Shown in pieces: positions 26,216-35,939 of a stretch of 64,000 bases of DNA. The DNA comes from Legionella gratiana (lineage in GTDB: Bacteria; Pseudomonadota; Gammaproteobacteria; Legionellales; Legionellaceae): the NCBI RefSeq assembly GCF_001467695.1, contig NZ_LNYE01000020.1, positions 424,689 through 488,688 of the forward strand. The letters run 5' to 3'. The first letter of the stretch is position 1, and the number at the start of each line of letters is the position of its first letter. The position numbers and the translations under genes were made by a program. A model generated the notes under the pieces. The model had not been told where the DNA came from. It was given only the letters and a program-made list of their open reading frames with translations, and did not search any database.

Positions 26216-29071
26216 TTAAACTTTATTAATCACTACTCTTAATGCTTGTAACTTTAAGGTAGCGTTATGCATGAACTGTTCACTCTCCACGAGTTGATTT
26301 TTTAAATAAGCAATTTCTTCATCGCGTATAGAAGAGTTAATCTTTTTTAATGCCTCAAGCCGTGTTATCTCATGATTAATGCTGTCCTTCATCTGTACAA
26401 CAGATAGCTCAATAATCGCTTGAAGCTGAATTTCAGCAACTTTTTTACTTTGCATTAATATCGTTTCTAGATCTTGATGAACTTGCTGAATAATAGGATA
26501 ACATAAATGACGCTTAACGGGCTCGCACAATTGATTTAATTGATTATAATCCAATACCTTAGACAGATTTTTTCCTGAAACATCCATGAACACACGAATA
26601 GGTTCAAGGGGTACAAAACGATCCAGCTGTAAACTTTTTGGAGCCGCACAATTTACTGTATAAAAGGATTCCAAAAATAAAGTTCCGGGTTTGATGCTTT
26701 TAATGGAAATTGTCGCTAAAGTAGCGTTCCCTAGTTCAGATTCTAAAGTCATTTCCATACATTCACTGACCATAGGATGTTCCCAGCTTAGAAATTCAAC
26801 ATCCTCGCGTACAAGTGCTTTAGGACGTGAATAAGTTACCGTAACTCCATCTTCTTTTAAACCTGGGAAATGGCTTGTTTTCATATGATCTGTAGGGCGC
26901 AGGATTTCGGTATTTTCTGAGTGATATTCATGATCAATGCCATACTCTTGAAATACCTGAGCCATGTAATTTTCCAATTCCAAACAATTTTCTTCTGCTT
27001 CGATGGCAGTAATTAATGCCTGGGCTTGTTGTGCATTACAAGAATTTAACTCCAGCAAACGATCGCGTCCATCATGTAATGCTTGATTGATCGCTTCAGC
27101 ACGTATTTTGGTGTGGGCAATTAATGTCTTGAGTTCTTCTTCGCTTGTCTCCACTCGATCAAGAATAGGTAAGAGTTCATTTTCAAATTCTTCATAAAGT
27201 GTAAACCCAATAGAACAACTTTGAGTAAATAAATTAATTCCTTCATGATACCAACGAAATAACTTCTCTTGTACTGCATTCAATAGATAAGGCACATGAA
27301 TTTCAATAGTATGATGTTGTCCTATACGGTCGAGGCGTCCAATGCGCTGTTCCAGCAAATCGGGATTTAAAGGTAAGTCAAACAGAACAAGATGATGTGC
27401 AAATTGAAAATTCCGACCTTCGCTGCCTATTTCAGAACAAACAAGCGTTTGGGCTCCATTTTCTTGTTCGGCAAAATAGGCTGCGGCGCGATCACGCTCA
27501 ATAATAGACAAACCTTCATGAAAAGAAGTGCTGCGAATTCCCATTTTTAATTTTAAGTGCTGATCCAAAGCAATAGCGGTACTGGCTTTAGCACAAATAA
27601 TCAGAACTTTCTTAGGATAAAGTTCTTTGATTTTATCCGCTAACCACATCACCCGAGGATCTTTTTCAAGCCAAGTTTCTTTATCTACCAGTTGCTCAGG
27701 GTAAAGTTTTCTTTGTCCTTTTTGCCCTTCTAATGAGGAATAAATGACAGGACACTCTAAAGGATAGGCATGCACTCGTCGTTCAGGAAAGCCTTGGATG
27801 GCTGCCCGGGTATTGCGAAATAGAACACGTCCCGTACCATGTCTGTCTAATAAGTCTTTAATCACTTGCTTAATGTTAGCACCTACTGTTTCACCTAAAT
27901 AAGCTTTGAGTTGCGATTTTAATTCAATGCTTAAATCATCAATGGAGACTTCCTCACCATGAGTCATAAGTGCTTGTACTAATCTATTAACTTCCTGATA
28001 TCCTTCTTCTTCTTTTTTAAAGGTAGAAAAATCATAAAATCGTGATGAATCAAGCAATCGCAACCGAGCAAAATGACTTGCGATTCCGGCCTGCTCAGGA
28101 GTTGCGGTTAACAACAGTAAACCTTTACTTCGAATGGATAATTCTTCAATGCATTCATACTCAGGACTTGTTTCTTCTTCAGACCAATGTAAATGGTGTG
28201 CCTCATCGACAACAAGTAAGTCCCATTCGCTCGTCAATGCTTGCTGACGCGCTTTTTCATTGTCCATCAGAAAATCCAAGCTGCATAAAACCAATTGTTC
28301 ATTTTCAAAAAGATTTTCTTGAGTTGTTCCGATTTGAACTCCTTCTTCTTCGTCTAACTCATAGACCAGTTCATAGCGATTCGCATCAATGATTGAAAAA
28401 TACAAGTTAAAACGACGAATCATTTCGACCAGCCATTGATGAATCAACGTTTGCGGTACAACGATTAACACGCGGTTGGCACGTCCTGTGTAGAGTTGAT
28501 AATGCAAAATCATACCGGCTTCGATGGTTTTTCCAAGACCTACTTCATCAGCAAGCAGGACGCGCGGAGCATAACGTTGAGCAACTTCATTAGCGATATA
28601 AACCTGATGTTTTAGATGACTGGTTCGCGAACCTAATAATCCTCTGACCCTAGATTGTTGTAATCTGCTTACATGATTTAGAGTGTCTATTCTTAATTTG
28701 AACGTACTTAGCTTATCCAACAAACCACTAAATAATCGTTGTTCAGGAGTATTTAATTTGATAAAACAATCCAAATTAAGTTCACTAATCTGCAATTTAT
28801 TGCCGGCATCATCCATGCCAGTATAAAAATACAACCCTTGTCGTTCCTCAACGTGAGTAATACTCATTTTTTTGCTGTTGGAAGTTGTTACTTCTTCGCC
28901 TTTTTTATAAATGATACGACTCAGCGGGGCATTATCCGTAGAATAAATGCGCTCTTCTCCGGCAGCGGGAAAATTTAAACTTACCTGTCTACCACGTACA
29001 TCAACAATAATACCTAGACCGAGTTTTGATTCGGTATTGCTTATCCAGCGTTGGCCAATAGTAAAAGTCAT
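26216..29071 (-). CDS. rapA: RNA polymerase-associated ATPase RapA
   Basis: 951 aa. Swi2/Snf2-family ATPase that recycles RNA polymerase. The start at 29071 gives the typical N-terminus MTFTIGQRWISNTESKLGLG and normal length; the longer frame upstream lies opposite another gene and is not used. Seen: N-terminal Tudor-like domains, Walker A LLADEVGLGKTIEAGMI, DEAH box VVDEAHHLHW, LLLTATPEQ, and helicase C motifs GSEGRNFQFAHHLVLFDLP and QRIGRLDRIGQ. Single gene followed by a palindromic terminator. Confidence 0.97.
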   Translation of the reverse strand: MTFTIGQRWISNTESKLGLGIIVDVRGRQVSLNFPAAGEERIYSTDNAPLSRIIYKKGEEVTTSNSKKMSITHVEERQGLYFYTGMDDAGNKLQISELNLDCFIKLNTPEQRLFSGLLDKLSTFKLRIDTLNHVSRLQQSRVRGLLGSRTSHLKHQVYIANEVAQRYAPRVLLADEVGLGKTIEAGMILHYQLYTGRANRVLIVVPQTLIHQWLVEMIRRFNLYFSIIDANRYELVYELDEEEGVQIGTTQENLFENEQLVLCSLDFLMDNEKARQQALTSEWDLLVVDEAHHLHWSEEETSPEYECIEELSIRSKGLLLLTATPEQAGIASHFARLRLLDSSRFYDFSTFKKEEEGYQEVNRLVQALMTHGEEVSIDDLSIELKSQLKAYLGETVGANIKQVIKDLLDRHGTGRVLFRNTRAAIQGFPERRVHAYPLECPVIYSSLEGQKGQRKLYPEQLVDKETWLEKDPRVMWLADKIKELYPKKVLIICAKASTAIALDQHLKLKMGIRSTSFHEGLSIIERDRAAAYFAEQENGAQTLVCSEIGSEGRNFQFAHHLVLFDLPLNPDLLEQRIGRLDRIGQHHTIEIHVPYLLNAVQEKLFRWYHEGINLFTQSCSIGFTLYEEFENELLPILDRVETSEEELKTLIAHTKIRAEAINQALHDGRDRLLELNSCNAQQAQALITAIEAEENCLELENYMAQVFQEYGIDHEYHSENTEILRPTDHMKTSHFPGLKEDGVTVTYSRPKALVREDVEFLSWEHPMVSECMEMTLESELGNATLATISIKSIKPGTLFLESFYTVNCAAPKSLQLDRFVPLEPIRVFMDVSGKNLSKVLDYNQLNQLCEPVKRHLCYPIIQQVHQDLETILMQSKKVAEIQLQAIIELSVVQMKDSINHEITRLEALKKINSSIRDEEIAYLKNQLVESEQFMHNATLKLQALRVVINKV

Positions 29072-29192
29072 AAGAAACCATGTTTTTTTAAGTACAACTA
29101 AAATAATCAAAAACTGAAAGAAACTCAACTTGACACGTAGCTTTTTTTTGAAATAGAATGGCGCAATTTTAATCAAAAGAGGATGTTGAACT

Positions 29193-29816
29193 ATGCAAGC
29201 GAAAAGAGAGACCCTTCCGGAGTTGAGTTTTAAGGAGCTAATCGCGTTGAGTGGCGTTGCTGCATTTGCAGAAAATGATCGAGAGCAAAAACGAGCACAA
29301 GAAATTTTAGCTGCATATGCTGCCGAAAAGAAAAAAAATGCTCCTGGGTTTTTCACCCCATATAGAAGTTTAAAAGATTTTGGTGGTAATTTAGTTGCTC
29401 CCGTTGTTCTTCCTTTAACTTTAGGTCTTGTTGCTGGTGTTACCGCAATTGGTGCAGCATTAGGAGCAATTACTATTGCTGGAAGTTTACTTTTTGCAGC
29501 TGGTGCTGGTGTTGTTGGTCTTTTCAATAAAAGTGCAAAAGAAACTGCAAAAGACGCACTTGTTGTTGCTGCTATTGCAGGCGTTGTCACTGCTGCTTGT
29601 GCTGTTCTTACCGCTGCATTGGCTGTAATCGCTGCTGTTTCAACCCCATTGTTAATCGCTAGCATTTTTACTCGCGGCGGTGCTACTGTTGTTTCCGCCG
29701 TTTCTGATTGCTTCTCTCGTTGCTTCCCTAAATCAGAAGCTCCAAAGCATGATGAAGTAGAAGAAGTACTTGTTGATGAGCAAATTGATGAGCAGCGTCC
29801 TATTTTAACATGTTAA
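29193..29816 (+). CDS. Ala/Gly-rich membrane protein, unknown
   Basis: 207 aa. Residues ~67-112 and ~120-165 are two long hydrophobic Ala/Gly/Val hairpins (VLPLTLGLVAGVTAIGAALG, ALVVAAIAGVVTAACAVLTA). Both ends are charged; the C-terminus is acidic (HDEVEEVLVDEQIDEQRP), a pattern like the E-rich tails of many Dot/Icm substrates. No family recognised. A ribosome-like AGAGGA precedes the ATG and a terminator follows. It faces away from rapA. Confidence 0.75.
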   Translation: MQAKRETLPELSFKELIALSGVAAFAENDREQKRAQEILAAYAAEKKKNAPGFFTPYRSLKDFGGNLVAPVVLPLTLGLVAGVTAIGAALGAITIAGSLLFAAGAGVVGLFNKSAKETAKDALVVAAIAGVVTAACAVLTAALAVIAAVSTPLLIASIFTRGGATVVSAVSDCFSRCFPKSEAPKHDEVEEVLVDEQIDEQRPILTC

Positions 29817-29832
29817 TTAATAATCTTTATTC

Positions 29833-29866
29833 AAGCTAGGTTTCTATAGCCTAGCTTTTTCTCTTT
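29833..29866 (+). terminator. Rho-independent terminator
   Basis: AAGCTAGG / CCTAGCTT stem followed by TTTCTCTTT, 17 bases after the preceding stop. Confidence 0.85.
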
Positions 29867-30023
29867 AGTGATGGCAATCCCTTTTATATGCCCTTAAAAA
29901 ACGCACTCTTTATCAAATTAAATCTGTGTTGGATCTAATCATCAATTTTTACTTGTCTTTTTAAGCTATCCTGGTTAAAAATAGTTGGCACAGGAAGAAT
30001 ATTTAACAGAAAAGGAACTTCAC

Positions 30024-31289
30024 ATGGCTACCAATACAGTAGAGCTTCAAGATTTTATCGATATAGATAAAGAAAAAGACACCAAAGAAGAAACTGAGAA
30101 CGAGTTACTCAAGAAAACCGTAGAAGAGGAAATTCAAGCTAAATTAAAAGTGCTCAGTGAAAATACCGAAGAAAACAGACTCAAAAAAATTACCATTACT
30201 AAAGAAATATTCGAACAAATTAGGAAAAGTTTAGAAGATACTGTTAAAAGCATGGAGAAAAACCCGAGCCTCTTCTCTCGTGCCGCTGAATTTTGGGGCG
30301 AATTACCTCTTTGGCAAAAAATTCTGGGGGGTGTTGCACTCACCTTACCTACCTTAATTATTGGTATTGCTGCCAATGTTGGTTTTCTTCTAGCGATTTG
30401 CGGCGTAACCGCAATTACTTATACTGCCGGTGGACTTATTCTTGATGACCATCACAAATGCAGTTCAACTGCGGTAGAAAGTTTACAAAAAGGGATTTTA
30501 GGCATGGCGGATTTGCTTGAGTTAACGATTAATGCCTTAAATGTAATTCGCGAACAATTAGCGATAGAAATTTCAAAATTTGCACAAGAAAATAAAAGGC
30601 TTACAGAAAATATTGATGCTTTAAGTAAACAAATCGATGCTGTTGATAAACAAGTAAGAGCTACGTCTAAAATAAATGAAACGCTCACTATGACCAAAGA
30701 GGGCTTAGAACATGTTGCGCAAACCTTAACAGAGGGAGTAACCCAACAAACAGATTTATTGCAACGAGCCCAAGAAAAATTAAACTTTATTAACGAAGCC
30801 TACGGTAGCAGTCAAAAAGAATTGGCCGAAAAAATTTTGGAGGTTCAGAAAGTAAGAACCGAATTAGGAGAAGATCTTAATCGCGCTAAAGTAATGATAG
30901 ATACTTTAGGTATGGCAATCTCTGAATTTTCTTCCACAATTAACAATGAAGAGAAACAAAAAGCATTTCAAGAAAAATTAGATGTTTTTCTACAAGATAA
31001 AGAATCCAGCTTTTTGCAAATCGCTGAACGTATTTGTGCTGCGGAACAAAAACTTGTCATAGTGCAAAAAGAACTAGAAACTGCGAATGTTCGCTACCAA
31101 GAGCTTCTTGAACGACAAGGAAAGCAAATTGATAGGCTTGAAAGTTTGGGTAAAAAATCGTTGAAAGCTAAAGAACCATCTATAGGAGAATCACTAAGTA
31201 AAAATGGTCTTTATGCTAACTCTAAGAAGGACAAAGACCCAGAAGAAACACAAGAGTCTCAATTGACTCAGAAACTTCAATGCAACTAG
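30024..31289 (+). CDS. Membrane-anchored coiled-coil protein, putative effector
   Basis: 421 aa. The ATG at 30024 has AAAGGAA at good distance; a TTG at 29985 is less likely. Residues 1-95 are charged, two membrane segments follow (~99-140: ILGGVALTLPTLIIGIAANV, FLLAICGVTAITYTAGGLIL), then ~150-390 form a long coiled coil (ENKRLTENIDALSKQIDAVD and similar heptads). The tail is acidic/polar. This layout (hairpin anchor plus coiled coil) is common in Legionella effectors and in organelle-tethering proteins; no family assigned. The downstream gap holds a MITE. Confidence 0.75.
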   Translation: MATNTVELQDFIDIDKEKDTKEETENELLKKTVEEEIQAKLKVLSENTEENRLKKITITKEIFEQIRKSLEDTVKSMEKNPSLFSRAAEFWGELPLWQKILGGVALTLPTLIIGIAANVGFLLAICGVTAITYTAGGLILDDHHKCSSTAVESLQKGILGMADLLELTINALNVIREQLAIEISKFAQENKRLTENIDALSKQIDAVDKQVRATSKINETLTMTKEGLEHVAQTLTEGVTQQTDLLQRAQEKLNFINEAYGSSQKELAEKILEVQKVRTELGEDLNRAKVMIDTLGMAISEFSSTINNEEKQKAFQEKLDVFLQDKESSFLQIAERICAAEQKLVIVQKELETANVRYQELLERQGKQIDRLESLGKKSLKAKEPSIGESLSKNGLYANSKKDKDPEETQESQLTQKLQCN

Positions 31290-31327
31290 AAAGTACTTAC
31301 GATTATATTTTTCTCCTCTACAGAGAG

Positions 31328-31583
31328 CTGTCTCTTGATCCTATCTCATCAAGAGACAGCTGCTTGCGCAGAGGGTGACGATGCTCTCAATACCGTCGCC
31401 TTCCGCAAAAGCGGAAGGTCTAAAAGTAACAAATCTTTGCTCTAAACTTCACCTTGCAGTCATACGCTTACGAGACCCCTGCTTACGCAGAGGGTGACGA
31501 TGCTCTCAATACCGTCTCCTTCTGCAAAAAAAATAATTGGATCCTGTTTTATTTGCGATAGACAAGATGTGTAGAAGATTCAG
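31328..31583. mobile_element. MITE copy 1, Tn5/IS50-like ends
   Basis: 256 bp, the reverse complement of the element at 57866-58122, almost identical along its length. One end is CTGTCTCTTGATCCTATCT, 17 of 19 matching the Tn5 inside end as I know it; the other end is CTGAATCTTCTACACATCT on the opposite strand, 16 of 19 matching the Tn5 mosaic end. Flanks TACAGAGAG (31319-31327) and AACAGAGAG (31584-31592) form an 8/9 target duplication, the size IS50 makes. It encodes nothing. Two ~50-base internal direct repeats lie at 31361-31410 and 31480-31529. It fills most of the 450-base gap. Confidence 0.88.
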
Positions 31584-31739
31584 AACAGAGAGAGGGGTAG
31601 TTCTTACAAATCATCTTCTTGCATCAAGCTATAGTACAAAGTAAAGAAGTTTCATTATACGAGTGCAAAAGAATTGATGGCATGAAAATAAGTTATGTGA
31701 CTCATAGCTGCACTTTTTAATCTCTTTCTCTTTTGTAAA

Positions 31740-32543
31740 TCATTCGTTCTCAATTTGATTTACAAGTCCCTTCATCATAGACTGTAAATATAAACTCATC
31801 TCAGCAGCTCGATCGGTAAAAAGCCAATTAATTCCTCGATTCAACTCTCTGTATAAGCTGTACTTAGAATCGACCATACCAACGCCAACAATTTTCTGGG
31901 CAGCCCTTAATTGATTGATTACTTTCTTGTGCATCAACAGGTAATGACCTAATACGCCCCCATAATTCTCATTAATGCATAAATTACAAAATTCTTGTAC
32001 ATTATTATGTATTGCTACCAGCAACAGTGATTCTTTGGGAAATTGCGTCAATGAAGAAAAAATTGCTGAATTTAAAGTTAGCAAATGGTAGTCCTCTCCA
32101 GCGGATAACTCTCGTAACTGATTTGCTAAGATCGCTGCATCCCGAAGAGGTGTTTTTAATTCAATAAATAAATGCATGCTCTTGCCATATGCAGCAATTA
32201 CTTCTTCAAGTGTGGGGATCTTAGGAGCAAGCGCGTGCAATTCATTAAAGCTCATTTTGGCGATTTCTTGATTATGTCCCCATAGACGCTTCAACGTAGC
32301 ATCATGATTAATCACTAATACGTGATCAGCTGTACTGTGTACATCAAATTCGATCCCCCAACATCCCAATTCCTTGGCTAGGTCAAAAGCTGGAATCGTA
32401 TTTTCAATAATTCCTTGGGAATGATTATGAGCGCCTCTATGTGCGATTAAACGAACCGAGTGCATCAATTCCTGAGAGGGCTTATTTCTAGGAATAAACG
32501 AAAAATAGCCATCTATAGTTTTTCCTAATAAATTAAGTAACAC
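31740..32543 (-). CDS. Glycerophosphodiester phosphodiesterase
   Basis: 267 aa; GTG start with AGGA upstream. The GDPD active-site set is complete: LIAHRGAHNHSQGIIENT (His-Arg, Glu-Asn-Thr), GIEFDVHSTADHVLVINHD (Glu, Asp, His) and LFIELKTP. It hydrolyses glycerophosphodiesters such as glycerophosphocholine to glycerol-3-phosphate and the alcohol. No signal peptide is seen, so it is probably cytoplasmic (UgpQ-like). Divergent from the Sua5 gene. Confidence 0.93.
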   Translation of the reverse strand: MLLNLLGKTIDGYFSFIPRNKPSQELMHSVRLIAHRGAHNHSQGIIENTIPAFDLAKELGCWGIEFDVHSTADHVLVINHDATLKRLWGHNQEIAKMSFNELHALAPKIPTLEEVIAAYGKSMHLFIELKTPLRDAAILANQLRELSAGEDYHLLTLNSAIFSSLTQFPKESLLLVAIHNNVQEFCNLCINENYGGVLGHYLLMHKKVINQLRAAQKIVGVGMVDSKYSLYRELNRGINWLFTDRAAEMSLYLQSMMKGLVNQIENE

Positions 32544-32662
32544 GACAAGATTCCTAAAATAACTTATTATTAATTCTATGCAGGTACCCTTGAAAAGGCA
32601 AAAATAGCTGCTTTCTCCTGCAAATTGTGTGAAAATAGCAAATTTTTAATCCACCTTTATAT

Positions 32663-33628
32663 ATGCCTTTAATCACTACCAATATCGATCGAGCGATTCA
32701 CGATTTGCAACAAGGAAAACCTGTTGCTATACCTACAGAAACTGTCTATGGCTTAGCGGCTCCTATCAATAATGAGCGAGCAATTAAAGCGGTTTTTGCA
32801 ATAAAAAACAGACCCTTAAATCACCCTTTAATTATACATGTAGCTCAAAATTGGGATCTTAATCGACTGGTCGAAGACATCCCTCCTTATGCACAACAAT
32901 TAATTAAAAAATTCTGGCCAGGTCCTTTAACCCTTGTCTTTCATTGCAAATCGAATCAAATTACTCCTTTAATTACTGGTGGTCAAACAACTGTAGCAAT
33001 CAGATGTCCCGCTCATCCCATTGCTCAGGAGTTATTAACCAAGCTGGGCATTCCACTTGTTGCCCCCTCGGCAAATCCATTCGGGAAAGTAAGCCCTACT
33101 ACAGCAGAGCATGTAAGAGAATCATTTCCTAATCAAGAATTAACCATATTAGATGGTGGTCGATGCACTGTAGGGATAGAATCAACCATCATCGATGCAA
33201 CGGATGCCAAGAATTATCAAATTTTACGACATGGAATGATTGATGAAAAAGCAATAGCAGAAATAATTGCTCTTCCCCCTTTGCACGGTGAAAATAGTTT
33301 ACGTGTCCCTGGAAAACTAGACAGTCATTATCAACCGCAAAAAAGGATGTATTATTTTGACAGCTATGAAGCCTTAGCTCATTTTTGTCAAAAAAACGTA
33401 GATAACATTTACGCCATAGCAAGCAAACAACCAATAGGTATTAGTAAAGGGCATTTTCATTTGCTTGAAGACAATCCTGAAAAAGTAGCTTTTGATTTGT
33501 ACTACCAATTAAGAAAGGCGGATGCTTCTAATGCAGATGTCATTGTCATTGAACTTCCTCCAGCAACAGGGGCATGGCAAGGAGTAAGAGAGCGTATACT
33601 TAAAGCGGGTACTCCTTACACCTATTGA
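32663..33628 (+). CDS. sua5: L-threonylcarbamoyladenylate synthase, Sua5 type
   Basis: 321 aa. Makes the threonylcarbamoyl-AMP used for t6A37 of tRNA. Seen: GKPVAIPTETVYGLAAP, IKNRPLNHPLIIHV, FWPGPLTLVF, TTVAIRCPAHPIAQELL and VAPSANPFGKVSPTTAEHV of the YrdC domain, then the linker RVPGKLDSHYQP and a C-terminal Sua5 domain (~215-321). A second, short TsaC may exist elsewhere. Convergent with the next gene at 5 bases. Confidence 0.95.
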   Translation: MPLITTNIDRAIHDLQQGKPVAIPTETVYGLAAPINNERAIKAVFAIKNRPLNHPLIIHVAQNWDLNRLVEDIPPYAQQLIKKFWPGPLTLVFHCKSNQITPLITGGQTTVAIRCPAHPIAQELLTKLGIPLVAPSANPFGKVSPTTAEHVRESFPNQELTILDGGRCTVGIESTIIDATDAKNYQILRHGMIDEKAIAEIIALPPLHGENSLRVPGKLDSHYQPQKRMYYFDSYEALAHFCQKNVDNIYAIASKQPIGISKGHFHLLEDNPEKVAFDLYYQLRKADASNADVIVIELPPATGAWQGVRERILKAGTPYTY

Positions 33629-33633
33629 TGTTT

Positions 33634-34068
33634 TTAATTAATTATGGTTGGTGTACCGATAAACGTTCCTTTACATTTAGGAGTACTCCATACCACCCAA
33701 GTTTTACCTTGATCAAGCTCACTTAAAGTTTGTTGATACATCTTTATAGGTGTAGACCACTCTCCATTTGAGTCTTTTCCGCTAATTGTCGCGTTAACTA
33801 CATTAAATAATAATCCGTCTTTTTTGGTACTGTTATAACTATTATATTTTACCCGTAATCCATTTAAAGTCTTTATCCCTTCTTTACTCAAGACTTGATC
33901 GACTGTAGTAACCATGACGGTTGGTGTATGCTTAAGACAATATTGTAATGTAACATCTTCTGATCTGGGCGTAATATTATCAAATACCGCCGTCCAGATT
34001 ACGGATTTGGACGCACTTGCAATAGAGCTACAAAATAAAAAACTTGCCACAATAAATATTTTCTTCAT
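33634..34068 (-). CDS. Unknown secreted protein
   Basis: 144 aa from the ATG at 34068, chosen because it gives a clean signal peptide (MKKIFIVASFLFCSSIASAS). The mature part is ~125 residues, beta-rich in appearance, with two cysteines (QYC, PKC) that could pair. No family recognised. Monocistronic. Confidence 0.7.
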   Translation of the reverse strand: MKKIFIVASFLFCSSIASASKSVIWTAVFDNITPRSEDVTLQYCLKHTPTVMVTTVDQVLSKEGIKTLNGLRVKYNSYNSTKKDGLLFNVVNATISGKDSNGEWSTPIKMYQQTLSELDQGKTWVVWSTPKCKGTFIGTPTIIN

Positions 34069-34313
34069 CGTTAATGATCCCATTTGAAAATGCATTTCTA
34101 TGCCTTTTATGTCGAACTCATTTTATTTATCACATCATTGTGATGCAAAAGCAAGTTTGATTTGCTTGAGTACAACGCATTCCTATTCTAAAGAATCGAT
34201 TTTATATGGAATAAATAAGTATCTTATAAATCGAGATAATACAGCAATCAAGCAAAAGATACTCGTTATCCTATTGACAGCGCTATAAAATATGAGTACT
34301 TTAGCCCCAGAAT

Positions 34314-34400
34314 GCCGAGGTGGTGAAATTGGTAGACACGCTAGCTTCAGGTGCTAGTGGGGGTAACTCCGTGGAGGTTCGAGTCCTCTTCTCGGCACCA
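34314..34400 (+). tRNA. tRNA-Leu(CAG)
   Basis: 87 bases including the encoded CCA. Acceptor arm GCCGAGG pairs with TCTCGGC (one G-U), D arm GTGGTGAAATTGGTAGACAC, anticodon stem CTAGC/GCTAG with loop TTCAGGT (anticodon CAG at 34348-34350), a class II variable arm and T arm GAGGTTCGAGTCCTC. Confidence 0.97.
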
Positions 34401-34498
34401 TTGCGGGATTTTAAAGCAATAACTAGTTCGAAGATAGCTCTTTGGGTTTTCAGAAGGCTATGGCGTAAACGAAGTGCATTTTAAGGTTATGCTCGCTG

Positions 34499-35791
34499 CT
34501 AAGGTTTAAATCCTGCTTCAGTAAACTCTCTTGCTTGTAGTTTTATTGCCAACTCTTCATCAGTTAATTCACTTTCGTCTTTAGAAGCATTTATTTCCGC
34601 ATTTTCCATGATTGTTTTTCTATTTTTTATAAGCTCAGTTATTTCTTTTTTGTAATTATCAAATATCTCTTTAGGTAGCTCTTTTTTCTGTTCACTAATT
34701 GTTGCTTCAAGTGCTTGTTGTTCTTGTTCTGTTAAATGTTCGGTTTTAGGGTCCTTTTCGACAACGCGATGTTTAGCTACTTGAAGAGCTTCTGGATATT
34801 CAGGTGGATTGAGAAGATTAATAATCACTAGTTCCTCTTCTTCATTTAAGTGGGGTTTATACTCAGGTTCAGCACGAAACCATTGCTCATAGATAGGTTC
34901 TCTTACCTGTAATGTAGGGATATATTCACTAACAAAATTTGCGGTTTCTTCAGTTAAACGGTCACCCAATAGGGGCACTGCGAGATCCTTAGGTAGTACA
35001 GTTAAAGCCTTAATATAAAAGTTTATTTGTTCCGCGGAAGTGGTTAGTATAAGGAACTCGTGTTTTAAATCATTTTCTTCAGTGACTTTAGCTGTAGTTT
35101 GAACATGTTTTTTTAGTAAGCCAAAACCATGAGAATTGATATCATTGTCATTACCAAGTAAGGGTAATAATGATGTAAGTTGAGTATCATTTTCCTGTTC
35201 CACGTCAACGATTTCTTCTGTATTATTGCTTCTTTCCCAATGTCCGCCTACTTTTGCCCCATCAATCCCTCCTTGGTGATACATTTGGATTGTAGCAATT
35301 GGATTAGGGGCATGTGAAATTTCACCTCTATCATTTTTGACGTATTGAATACTGAAACCTAAATGTTTCCCTACATAACCAAATACTTCATCTGGTGATA
35401 AACTTTCATACCGAGCGGTATGAGCGTTAATTTCTGTCATATTACTAATATGTTGCTCGATAGGTAGTTCATTAGCACCAGCAACCATTTTCACAAATTC
35501 ATCACCAGGCATTTTATCTTTCATAAACTCACGTAGTACAGGCCCCATAATGATCTGTGTATCAAATTCATTATATTTTTCCAATACATCTGCAAACTTA
35601 CTCCAGGTAAAGGTATCAGGAGGAAAACCATAAAAAGTAGCAAATTTATTTTTTAAAAGTTCATAATCAACATTGTGTCCATTGTCATAAGGAGCGATGG
35701 TTTTAAACTTTATTATTTCATTTTTTAATTCTGGGGTTATCGCATGTAATGGGCAATTGTTTAATACAGGGGAAAGTTTGGGATAAGGCAT
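34499..35791 (-). CDS. Putative Cys/His protease with C-terminal ubiquitin-binding-like motif
   Basis: 430 aa, no signal peptide. Near the N-terminus is NNCPLHAITPEL (Cys13), resembling the NGPCPLLAI active-site loop of MINDY deubiquitinases and the cysteine helix of OTU enzymes. A GGHWERS motif supplies a candidate histidine (His184). The last 23 residues contain DEELAIKLQAREF (411-423), close to the MIU/UIM pattern that binds ubiquitin. Residues ~190-400 are helical and acidic. Together this suggests a deubiquitinase-like effector, but each motif is weak alone and homology is unproven. An 85-aa gene lies 148 bases upstream on the same strand. Confidence 0.45.
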   Translation of the reverse strand: MPYPKLSPVLNNCPLHAITPELKNEIIKFKTIAPYDNGHNVDYELLKNKFATFYGFPPDTFTWSKFADVLEKYNEFDTQIIMGPVLREFMKDKMPGDEFVKMVAGANELPIEQHISNMTEINAHTARYESLSPDEVFGYVGKHLGFSIQYVKNDRGEISHAPNPIATIQMYHQGGIDGAKVGGHWERSNNTEEIVDVEQENDTQLTSLLPLLGNDNDINSHGFGLLKKHVQTTAKVTEENDLKHEFLILTTSAEQINFYIKALTVLPKDLAVPLLGDRLTEETANFVSEYIPTLQVREPIYEQWFRAEPEYKPHLNEEEELVIINLLNPPEYPEALQVAKHRVVEKDPKTEHLTEQEQQALEATISEQKKELPKEIFDNYKKEITELIKNRKTIMENAEINASKDESELTDEELAIKLQAREFTEAGFKP

Positions 35792-35939
35792 TTTTTTCCT
35801 CCAAATTAATTTAATTATAGAAGAAAATAGTTGATTTTTTTCTAGGAGCTGTTGGCAATTGGTTTCTACTGTCCAAGTGTAGGGCTTTATATTTGAGGGA
35901 TCTATTCAAAATCTTAAGTGACTAAAACTTTGGTTCTTA

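Noticed and set aside
29072..29665. 198-residue N-terminal extension of RapA
   Set aside because: Ala/Thr/Pro-rich antisense of the 29193-29816 gene; the RapA family N-terminus begins exactly at 29071.
34100..34288. 62-aa frame before the tRNA
   Set aside because: No ribosome site or recognisable composition; begins in a repeat half-site.
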